Origin: Aquimarina longa SW024
Lineage (GTDB): Bacteria; Bacteroidota; Bacteroidia; Flavobacteriales; Flavobacteriaceae
Length of the DNA: 64,000 bases
NCBI RefSeq assembly: GCF_001401755.1
Contig: NZ_AVQK01000024.1
Span: forward strand, 62,001-126,000
Reading direction: 5' to 3'
Positions 1 to 7,309 of this stretch are shown piece after piece (position 1 is the stretch's first letter; each line of letters starts with the position of its first letter). Under the pieces are notes generated by a model. That model searched no databases and was not told where the DNA came from. It saw only the letters and a program-made list of their open reading frames with translations. A program made the position numbers and the translations under genes.

Positions 1-712
1 CATTTTTTGGGATTAAAAATCAATACTGTTTTTGTAAGCACACTTTTCTTGAATATGAAAAATGATAGAACTAAGATTAAGAAAGAGGTATGCTTAAATT
101 TTCTTATAATTTTGTTTCATAGAATTCTAAAATAATTAGTATAGTTTAGCTACTTAAATGATATTTGTATGACTAGTTAACATTTCTTATGTCATCAATT
201 ATGAGGTAAACATATTGTGAGATTCTGTAGAAAATCTGTAGAGTTTTATAAAAACATTCTTTATTTTCAAGAATATATCATTATTTGAATTAATTTTTTT
301 GGAAATAAAGTTATGTGTGTAATCGTTAGAGTTATAAAACGTAATGTTTATTAATTGTTTGATAACTAGTGTTTTGTGTAATTGTTATTCTTTTTGTTAA
401 GTAGGTGGTTTTTAAACACTAAAAAAAATATATTTTTTTTCAAGAATAATTTAAAAGAAGATTAAATAAGCATCTATAATATTTTAAAACAAAGCAAATA
501 ATTATAAAAGTTTTTGTATTAAAAAGGAAAAAATCAACTAGCTTCTAGATACAATTATATTACTTACCCTTATAATTAATTTTGATGATTCTTCTTTTTG
601 ATTTTTTAAAAAGAATTTAATTTTTTTTAAAAAATCATGAATTAGGGAAAGGAGTTTTTGAGATGAACTTGTTATCTCTGTATAAAGACACAAATCATAA
701 AAACAGTTTAGA
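1..712. other. AT-rich non-coding region upstream of the two-component system
   Basis: No convincing gene is visible in this stretch on either strand. It is extremely AT-rich with long A and T runs. The notable content is the predicted response-regulator site at 220-243 and an AT-only inverted repeat near 600-636 (arms starting gattttttaaaa). A gene ending or starting left of the window cannot be judged from here. Confidence 0.6.
220..243 (+). promoter_or_regulatory. Predicted OmpR-family operator, left copy
   Basis: The octamer TCTGTAGA occurs at 224-231 and again at 235-242. The 11-bp centre-to-centre spacing is that expected for two OmpR/PhoB-type monomers bound in tandem on one DNA face. 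The 20 bp at 220-239 recur as an exact inverted copy at 3275-3294. The pair flanks a response regulator/histidine kinase operon, so the sites are inferred to be its target; nothing in the sequence proves binding. Confidence 0.45.
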
Positions 713-1054
713 ATGACTAATACTCTTATACCTACTTACAAGTATTTTATTTTCAATTATTTAGAATTTTCAAGACTATTAATAGATAGATTTTTTTTAA
801 CTAAAAAAAATAAAATTCAATTCAGATTAGACAAGACCTCTATATTTTCACAGATAGAAACCATCTCAACTAAATTATATTTATTTACTATAAATGAATT
901 AAAAAACCTTCCTTACTATCGTTTAATTATAAAAAAAATCTTTAAACCTCTCATTGATAGATCTGATTATTATGGATTTATCTCGAAATCAAAATGTTAT
1001 TTTAGAATATATCTCTTTAGCTTTCTTTTCTCTACGATTGTTGATTTTATTTAA
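713..1054 (+). CDS. Questionable small hypothetical protein
   Basis: This is a 113-codon open frame rich in Lys, Ile, Phe and Tyr. It has no recognisable domain, no signal peptide and no clear ribosome-binding site. It lies in very AT-rich DNA, where long open frames are less likely by chance than in GC-rich DNA but still occur. It sits between the left operator and the response regulator gene, on the same strand. I do not recognise the product and it may not be a real gene. Confidence 0.2.
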   Translation: MTNTLIPTYKYFIFNYLEFSRLLIDRFFLTKKNKIQFRLDKTSIFSQIETISTKLYLFTINELKNLPYYRLIIKKIFKPLIDRSDYYGFISKSKCYFRIYLFSFLFSTIVDFI

Positions 1055-1110
1055 ACAAATAGCTATTGAGTACTATAAGAAAGAATTTTACTTCTATTGT
1101 TAATTTATAA

Positions 1111-1213
1111 GATATAGACCAAACCATGTAAGTTATTTTTATTGAAAATCAAATTACATGTCTATGGTATATGCCTCGATAGTTATTATTTAGGCATTTC
1201 CATATACTATATC
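1111..1213 (+). other. Possible structured 5' leader of the response regulator gene
   Basis: GATATAG (1111-1117) can pair with CTATATC (1207-1213) and enclose two hairpins: CATGTA (1125-1130) with TACATG (1155-1160), and ATGCCT (1171-1176) with AGGCAT (1192-1197). This resembles a three-way junction 59 nt before the response regulator start. Short AT-rich stems arise by chance, so this is a suggestion only. Confidence 0.2.
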
Positions 1214-1271
1214 TATAAAATCAGGAATATAAAATGTCATTTTTTTAGTTAAAATAAAAGTTTTATACATT

Positions 1272-1949
1272 ATGAAAATTCTAATTGTTGAAGATGAGCC
1301 TATGTTGGCTGAATCTATAGTTCAGTATCTTAAAAAAGAAGGATATCAATGTGAGTGGGCAAATAATCTTGCTTATGCAAAAGAAAAAAGCTGGGATTAT
1401 GAATATGATTGTATGGTGGTTGATATTAATTTACCTGATGGGAGTGGACTGGATGTAATTGAGCAGATTAAAGATATGAAATCTAAATCAGGGATTATTA
1501 TTGTTTCTGCAAGAAATGCAATGGATGACAAGATTATTGGTTTAAACTTAGGAGCTGATGATTACCTGACTAAACCATTTGATTTAGCTGAGTTAAATGC
1601 GCGAATTAAAGCAATTATAAGAAGAAAAAATTTTGATGCACAAAACACGACTACTTTTAATGAAATAGAAATTTACCATTATAAAAAATTGGTAAAAGTG
1701 AATGATAAAACATTAAAATTAACCAAAAAAGAGTACGATTTAATTCTTTATTTTATATCGAATCCTAATCGTGTTATTCCTAAAGGTTCAATAGCAGAGC
1801 ATCTATGGGGAGATGAAATGGATATGGCAGATTCTTTTGATTTTGTATACTCACATTTAAAAAATTTACGTAAAAAAATTAAACAATATAGTTGTATAAA
1901 TTATATCCATACTGTATATGGAATAGGGTATAAATTTTCTGATCAATGA
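1272..1949 (+). CDS. OmpR/PhoB-family DNA-binding response regulator
   Basis: The 225-residue protein has an N-terminal receiver domain (about 1-120) and a C-terminal OmpR-type winged helix (about 128-223). Visible receiver residues are the acidic pair in VEDE near the N-terminus, the phospho-acceptor Asp51 in VVDINLPDG, and Lys101 in LTKPF. The C-terminal motif YIHTVYGIGYKF is typical of the winged-helix hairpin. The stop overlaps the start of the following histidine kinase gene (ATGA), so the two are translationally coupled partners. The signal and regulon are unknown; the adjacent porin gene at 3452, preceded by a copy of the predicted operator, is the obvious candidate target. Confidence 0.93.
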   Translation: MKILIVEDEPMLAESIVQYLKKEGYQCEWANNLAYAKEKSWDYEYDCMVVDINLPDGSGLDVIEQIKDMKSKSGIIIVSARNAMDDKIIGLNLGADDYLTKPFDLAELNARIKAIIRRKNFDAQNTTTFNEIEIYHYKKLVKVNDKTLKLTKKEYDLILYFISNPNRVIPKGSIAEHLWGDEMDMADSFDFVYSHLKNLRKKIKQYSCINYIHTVYGIGYKFSDQ

Positions 1950-3208
1950 AATTATTGATTTTATCTAATCGGTATTATTTTATAGCTCTTCTTATCGTGT
2001 CTATTATTGGAGGAGTATCTTCTTATTTTTTAATAGGATCTATAATTAATAGAGAGTTTAATAAAAAACTATATGCCGAGAAAAATCAATTAATATATGA
2101 ATTACATGAATTTGATGAATTACTAAATACACTCTATCTAAATATAGGAGATCGTATTACTTTACAAAAAGTAGATCAAGACCCTAAGATACATACTAAT
2201 ATTAAGGACACATTATTATTTGATTTTTATGAAAATAAAGAATCAAATTTCAGGAAAATTACATTTTCAGAACAAGTCAAAGGAGATTTTTATAAAATAA
2301 CAATCTCAAAACCATTACTTTCTTCAGAAGATATGATACAAGTAGTAACAAAAATTGTTGCTATAATAACACTACTATTTTTTGTAACGATGCTTTTGCT
2401 TAATAATATTATATCAAAAAAGGTATGGAAACCTTTTTATAATACTCTCACAAGAATAAATTTTTTTAATGTAGTAGATCCAAAACCACTTACTTTTAGT
2501 AAAACAAAAGTTAGAGAATTTAGAGAATTAAATTCAACTATAGAAGTGATGATAAATCAAGTAGTTAAAGATTATAAAAATTTAAAAAAATCTACAGAAA
2601 ATACTTCTCATGAAATTCAAACACCTTTGGCAATCATTAAAAATAAGATCGAAATTTTAATGCAAGATGACCAATTATCAGAATATCATCTAAATATTTT
2701 AAATCAAGTTCATGATTTTGTAAGAAGACTTTCTAAACTTAATCAGAACCTCTCATTATTATCAAAGATTGATAATAATCAATTTATAGAGGCTATTCCT
2801 ATTCCTATAGGAGAATATTTAAAAAAAAGAGTAGAAGATGTGGAGGAATTAATATTAATGAAAAATATAAGCGTAATTCTTAACCTTAATGAAAATCCTA
2901 TTATAAAGTTAGATGAAACTTTGGCTTATTTATTATTTAATAACTTATTGAATAATGCAATAAAGCACAATATTAATGGAGGAAAATTAATTCTAACACT
3001 TAGTAACACTCATTTTAGTATTAAAAATACAGGTAAACCGTTAAAAATTTTCCCTGAAGAATTATTTAAACGATTCAAAAAACAAGGAAACCTTCCTAAC
3101 TCTACAGGCTTAGGTTTATCCATAGTTTATAGTATTACATCTTATTATAACTTTTCTATTACTTATAATAATGAAGATGTATGGCATGTGATTGAATTAA
3201 AGTTTTAA
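1946..3208 (+). CDS. Sensor histidine kinase (two-component partner)
   Basis: This 420-residue inner-membrane kinase has a TM helix at about 10-32, a short periplasmic sensor segment (about 33-132), a second TM helix at about 133-154, and then dimerisation and ATPase domains. The phosphorylated His222 lies in SHEIQTPLAI. The N box is NNLLNNAIKH near 330-340, followed by a G1-like KNTGKPL and a G2 STGLGLSIV near the C-terminus. The start overlaps the response regulator stop by 4 nt. The periplasmic part is only about 100 residues and has no domain I recognise, so the stimulus cannot be predicted. Confidence 0.93.
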   Translation: MKLLILSNRYYFIALLIVSIIGGVSSYFLIGSIINREFNKKLYAEKNQLIYELHEFDELLNTLYLNIGDRITLQKVDQDPKIHTNIKDTLLFDFYENKESNFRKITFSEQVKGDFYKITISKPLLSSEDMIQVVTKIVAIITLLFFVTMLLLNNIISKKVWKPFYNTLTRINFFNVVDPKPLTFSKTKVREFRELNSTIEVMINQVVKDYKNLKKSTENTSHEIQTPLAIIKNKIEILMQDDQLSEYHLNILNQVHDFVRRLSKLNQNLSLLSKIDNNQFIEAIPIPIGEYLKKRVEDVEELILMKNISVILNLNENPIIKLDETLAYLLFNNLLNNAIKHNINGGKLILTLSNTHFSIKNTGKPLKIFPEELFKRFKKQGNLPNSTGLGLSIVYSITSYYNFSITYNNEDVWHVIELKF

Positions 3209-3274
3209 AAATAGATAGTATATGATTATTGAAAATATAATAGCTATAAAATATTTTTCTTACTAAATAAAAAA

Positions 3275-3294
3275 ACAGATTTTCTACAGAATCT
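3275..3294 (-). promoter_or_regulatory. Predicted OmpR-family operator, right copy
   Basis: This is an exact 20-bp inverted copy of 220-239. On the minus strand it contains TCTGTAGA followed 11 bp later by a partial half-site TCTGTttt. It lies 66 bp after the histidine kinase stop and about 160 bp before the porin start at 3452, where a regulator of the porin gene could bind. Confidence 0.42.
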
Positions 3295-3451
3295 AATAGT
3301 AGTTTTATACTTATAAGACTAAAACTTATATATAAATATATGATTTTCTTGTATTAATCAATACATCCATAATTAAGAAAATTAAATCAACAATAGAATT
3401 ACCTAAACTTATAAATAAAGCTCGTTATAAGTTACCATAATACTAATTAAA

Positions 3452-4582
3452 ATGAACCATACTAGTGTGCTAGATTTTATAATCATCACTTTAATAAGCT
3501 TGTCAGCAGTAAGATCTCAAACAACAGAAACTCAAGAAGGTTTTAAAATATACGGTTTTATAAGGCTTAATGCTACTTATGATTTTCAGGATATGAAACG
3601 CAGTGATCTTTTTAAACCTTCTGCTATATTAGTTCCAAAAGAAAATACTCGCCACTCTGAGTTTTTTATGAATGTTAAGCAAACAAGGCTTGGTTTAGAA
3701 TTTAATAAAAATACTACTATTGGTACTGTAAAAGCAATTGTAGAAATAGATTTTCATGATTCTGCAAATAAGATAGCTGGACTAGCAAGAATACGTCATG
3801 CATATTTTGAGTGGAAATATTTTACCTTTGGACAGACATGGTCTACTTTTTATGACATAGAAGCAAAGCCACACATTGTTGATTTTGAAGGAGCAAATAG
3901 TTCTACTTTAAATAGAGTGCCATTAATACGATATAAATTTCCCATAAAATCGAGTTCTTTATATGTAGCAGTAGAAAATCCAGTAGAACAAATTACAGTT
4001 ACTGGAGATGTATCTATAAAAAATCAAAGTATGCCAGATATTCTTTCTGCGTACAAAATTCGCTGGAGTACTAATAACTTTATCAAACTATCAGGTTTAG
4101 TAAGGCAATTAAGTTATGTTTTGGTAAAAGACAATATAAAAAATGAAGTAGGTTGGGGTACTATGGTAACTGGTAAAATAAACCTATTTAATACGAACAA
4201 CCTAAAATTTCAGGCGGTAGGAGGAAAAGGAATTGCGAGATATATCGAAGGAGTTAGAAATCTAGGGTATGATGGAGTCTTTAATAAAACGACTAATAAA
4301 TTAGAAACTCTAAGTGTTGTTGGGGGCTTCCTTGCATATCAACATTTTTGGAATGAAGTATTTAATTCTTCTTTAGTAATAGGCAGTATTCAGCTAGAAA
4401 CTAATGATTTTTTGACCTCTATGGACTTTGCGTCAGGAGATTATAGTTCTCTTAATTTATTTTATGAACCATCAAAAAAAATGTCTTTTGGGGTAGAATA
4501 TTTATATGGAAAAAGAGAAAATAAAAATGGAAATAATGCTAATGCGAGTAGAGTACAATTTGCAGCTACACTAAAATTCTAG
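3452..4582 (+). CDS. DcaP-like outer-membrane porin
   Basis: The 376-residue protein begins with a hydrophobic signal sequence (about 8-22, probable cleavage before QTTETQ) and ends in a beta-barrel-type C-terminus, AATLKF. The pattern GFKIYGFIRLNATYDFQDM, a conserved EIDFHD segment, and the FGQTWSTFYD motif near 125-135 resemble the DcaP family of outer-membrane porins. Alternating hydrophobic strands continue to the end. It is a single gene downstream of the two-component system and a predicted operator, so it is likely a regulated uptake porin. The DcaP assignment is from memory of motifs, and the substrate is unknown. Confidence 0.7.
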   Translation: MNHTSVLDFIIITLISLSAVRSQTTETQEGFKIYGFIRLNATYDFQDMKRSDLFKPSAILVPKENTRHSEFFMNVKQTRLGLEFNKNTTIGTVKAIVEIDFHDSANKIAGLARIRHAYFEWKYFTFGQTWSTFYDIEAKPHIVDFEGANSSTLNRVPLIRYKFPIKSSSLYVAVENPVEQITVTGDVSIKNQSMPDILSAYKIRWSTNNFIKLSGLVRQLSYVLVKDNIKNEVGWGTMVTGKINLFNTNNLKFQAVGGKGIARYIEGVRNLGYDGVFNKTTNKLETLSVVGGFLAYQHFWNEVFNSSLVIGSIQLETNDFLTSMDFASGDYSSLNLFYEPSKKMSFGVEYLYGKRENKNGNNANASRVQFAATLKF

Positions 4583-4635
4583 AAACATTTTTTAGTAGAA
4601 TTATTGCAAAAGACGCCTTTTTTAGAAGTGTTTTT

Positions 4636-5712
4636 TTAATCATCTGTAGATCCAGATGTGGCGGTGAAAAACAATTCTTTTTTAACGACCTGATTTCCTA
4701 TATCATCATTAAGCATAATACTCTTATCTTTTATTTTCCAAAAATACCATTTATTATTCAGAATGTTTAAAGGATTTTTATCTCCAAAATTGAAAGTAAT
4801 CATTAATTTGCCATTAGCTCTTGTTGATATATCCCATTTTCCAACTATAGAATCATCATCATCATCATCATCATTAGAAACGATTGTTACGCGATTATTT
4901 GAAGAAAAATTAAAAATAAACTCGTTGTAATTCTTGGTTTTATCATCTCCGTTATTTATATATTTTTCTACTTTTAATAACTCACGGGTGATCTCTTTAG
5001 AAAATTTTTTTACAGTAAGGTTAGTATTGTAGCAATTGTTTTTCTTATTATTTATGGTGCTTTCAAGAGTTTTTAAATCTTTAATAATTATCTCAGTATT
5101 ATCATTAAGAAGTACTAATGAGATAGGGAAACGAAGGCTACTAAGAGTTTTTGTATCTATAGTGTTTATAAAATTGTAGACCTCTTTGTCTGTATTAAAC
5201 ATAATGGTTTTAATAAGTTCTTTATCAATATTAAATACTGATACATAAAATGGATATTTAAAATTAACACATCCAATATTTTGTACTTGATCATTACACC
5301 TATTTACCAATCTCTCTAATGCATTTTTATCAGTAACAATCATTTCAGAAAAATCATCATATATAAGTGTTATAGGAAAAGTAAAATTTATAACATCTGT
5401 ATCATTATCTGCTTGATCAGAAATTTCTTCAATTGCGATAAAATCTTCTTCAGATTTTATGATAATTTTAGAATCATTAATAGTTATTGTTACAGGTAGT
5501 TTAATAGTATAACAACCAGAATCATCTAATATATTATCACTATACCCATCATTCATTACTGTTTTTAAAATAAGATTAGCAACAGTAGAATTAGCTTTAA
5601 GGATTTCATCCTGAAACACTACAACTTCATCATCATATTCTTTTCTACAAGAAATAAATATGAATAGTACAAATAGTGAAAAAATAAATATGGATTTGAT
5701 TTGTATTTTCAT
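4636..5712 (-). CDS. Repeat-containing lipoprotein next to the ECF sigma gene
   Basis: The 358-residue product has a lipoprotein signal peptide with lipid-attachment Cys22 (FISC). I see four degenerate repeats of about 30 residues at about 67-98, 108-137, 148-182 and 191-220. Each follows the pattern aromatic/Leu-Pro-hydrophobic strand, acidic turn, hydrophobic strand, then a helix rich in Glu and Leu ending in Ile or Val. A run of seven Asp (281-287) separates these from a C-terminal SIVGKWDIST segment that recalls lipocalin-like domains. It is divergent from the sigma factor gene across a 108-bp gap. The function is unknown; a surface lipoprotein is likely. Confidence 0.75.
   Translation of the reverse strand: MKIQIKSIFIFSLFVLFIFISCRKEYDDEVVVFQDEILKANSTVANLILKTVMNDGYSDNILDDSGCYTIKLPVTITINDSKIIIKSEEDFIAIEEISDQADNDTDVINFTFPITLIYDDFSEMIVTDKNALERLVNRCNDQVQNIGCVNFKYPFYVSVFNIDKELIKTIMFNTDKEVYNFINTIDTKTLSSLRFPISLVLLNDNTEIIIKDLKTLESTINNKKNNCYNTNLTVKKFSKEITRELLKVEKYINNGDDKTKNYNEFIFNFSSNNRVTIVSNDDDDDDDSIVGKWDISTRANGKLMITFNFGDKNPLNILNNKWYFWKIKDKSIMLNDDIGNQVVKKELFFTATSGSTDD
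4852..4872. repeat. ATC trinucleotide microsatellite, seven units
   Basis: Seven ATC units on the plus strand encode the Asp281-287 run of the lipoprotein. Unit loss or gain would change the Asp run length without shifting the reading frame, so this is a length-variable linker rather than an on/off switch. Confidence 0.7.
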
Positions 5713-5820
5713 AAACTTTCATTTTACGATAACCTATTACATACTAAAACAACTAACGCATAAAAATCCCTTTATTGTTTTCGTTTTTTTTTATATTTAT
5801 TGCTTAAATATTTTTAAACC

Positions 5821-6339
5821 ATGTCGATAGAATTGCATGAAAATGTTTGTGATGAAAAAGTATTTTCAAAAATCTATAAAAAGTATTCTAAAGATTTATA
5901 TAATTTTTTATACTACAAGTATGGTCATTCTCTAGATCCAATGGATAAAATGCAAGAAGCATTTATTAAATTATTATCCAATTGTAAAAATGTATCTCCT
6001 GATAAAGCAAAAAGTTTCTTGTTTAAAATAGCAAAAAATATGATGCTTAATGCAATCAAGCATAGAAAAGTTATTTTAAAATATAGAGAATTAAAACCAA
6101 AAGAATATACTCATGAATCGCCAGAATTTTTATTAGAGCATAAACAGTTTTTACAGAGATATCAGCAAGCATTAAGTATGCTAACAGAAGATCAACGTGT
6201 TGCTTTTTTATTAAATAAGGTTGAGAAAAAAAAACATGCAGAGATAGCAGAGATATTGGGAGTAACCCAAAAAGCTGTAGAAAACAGGATTTATACAGCT
6301 TATAATAAACTTAAAAGTATATTGGAAGGATTTAGATAA
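5821..6339 (+). CDS. ECF RNA polymerase sigma factor (FecI-like)
   Basis: The 172-residue sigma-70-family protein has region 2 (about 15-80, including the MDKMQEAFIKLL and FLFKIAKNMMLNAIK segments) and region 4 (about 112-165) with the helix-turn-helix KKKHAEIAEILGVTQKAVENRIYTAY. It lacks region 3, as ECF factors do. It is followed 61 bp later by a FecR-type anti-sigma factor and then a TonB-dependent receptor with an STN domain. This is the classical cell-surface signalling order, in which the receptor signals through FecR to release this sigma factor. Confidence 0.93.
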   Translation: MSIELHENVCDEKVFSKIYKKYSKDLYNFLYYKYGHSLDPMDKMQEAFIKLLSNCKNVSPDKAKSFLFKIAKNMMLNAIKHRKVILKYRELKPKEYTHESPEFLLEHKQFLQRYQQALSMLTEDQRVAFLLNKVEKKKHAEIAEILGVTQKAVENRIYTAYNKLKSILEGFR

Positions 6340-6400
6340 GAATATAAAAAGGAGTTTTTAAAAGTTAATTGTTATATATATAATTAAAGAAGCTCAAGAA

Positions 6401-7309
6401 ATGAATAAAGAATATCTAATTAGAAAATGGCTAGCAGATGAATTAACAGATGCAGAAATGGAAGCTTTTAAGAAATTAGATGATTATAAAATGCATATCA
6501 AGATTCTAGAAAACGCTCAATACTTTAAAGCTCCTGATATTAATTATTTAGAAACAGAAAATATAATTGCTAAAAGATTAGTCATAAAAAAATCTACAAG
6601 TAGTTATAAATCAATACTAAAAATAGCAGTTTTATTAGCCTTGGTTCTGGGGGTTCTTTCTATATTCTTTATAAACAATACTATTGCTACTACTGTGCAG
6701 ACAGCTGTAAGCGAAAAACGAACGATAACGCTTCCTGATGCTTCTATTGCTACAATAAATTCTAAAACTGAGATTAGTTTTAATAAAGAAGATTGGAATA
6801 GTAATAGAGAAGTTAATCTTGATGGAGAAGCTTTTTTTAAAGTAAAAAAAGGATCTCAGTTTAATGTATTAACTGATATAGGTAAGATAACTGTTTTAGG
6901 AACTCAATTTAATGTTAAAAATCGAGATAATTATTTCGAAGTTCAATGTTATGAAGGATTAGTTCGAGTAGAATATAATAATAAATTTATCAAGGATTTA
7001 TCAGCTGGATCGATCTTCAAAATTATAGATGGAGCCACATCTTTTGAAACCACCAAAGAAGGTAATCCATCTTGGACAAACAATATTAGTAGGTTTAAAA
7101 GCGTTCCGTACGATGAAGTAATTAAAGAGTTCGAAAGACAGTATAATGTGACATTTAATATCGATAATATCGATTCGAGACGACTTTTTACAGGAGGCTT
7201 TATACATACTAATTTACAATATGGGTTAAAGTCGATAACTTTACCTTTAGATTTAACATACACAATTGTTGATGACTCTAATCATATTATATTACGAAAA
7301 ATTGAATGA
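6401..7309 (+). CDS. FecR-family anti-sigma factor
   Basis: The 302-residue protein has a cytoplasmic N-terminal sigma-binding segment (about 1-70, starting LIRKWLADELTDAE). A single TM helix follows at about 74-94. Next comes the periplasmic FecR domain (about 100-200, with RTITLPDASIATINS and the G-EAFF-V motif), then a C-terminal DUF4974-like domain (about 225-300, SVPYDEVIKEFERQYNV). It transmits the receptor signal from the periplasm to the ECF factor. Its end overlaps the start region of the receptor gene. Confidence 0.93.
   Translation: MNKEYLIRKWLADELTDAEMEAFKKLDDYKMHIKILENAQYFKAPDINYLETENIIAKRLVIKKSTSSYKSILKIAVLLALVLGVLSIFFINNTIATTVQTAVSEKRTITLPDASIATINSKTEISFNKEDWNSNREVNLDGEAFFKVKKGSQFNVLTDIGKITVLGTQFNVKNRDNYFEVQCYEGLVRVEYNNKFIKDLSAGSIFKIIDGATSFETTKEGNPSWTNNISRFKSVPYDEVIKEFERQYNVTFNIDNIDSRRLFTGGFIHTNLQYGLKSITLPLDLTYTIVDDSNHIILRKIE

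Noticed and set aside
4852..4872. ATC repeat as a phase-variation switch
   Set aside because: Trinucleotide changes keep the frame, so only the Asp-run length can vary.
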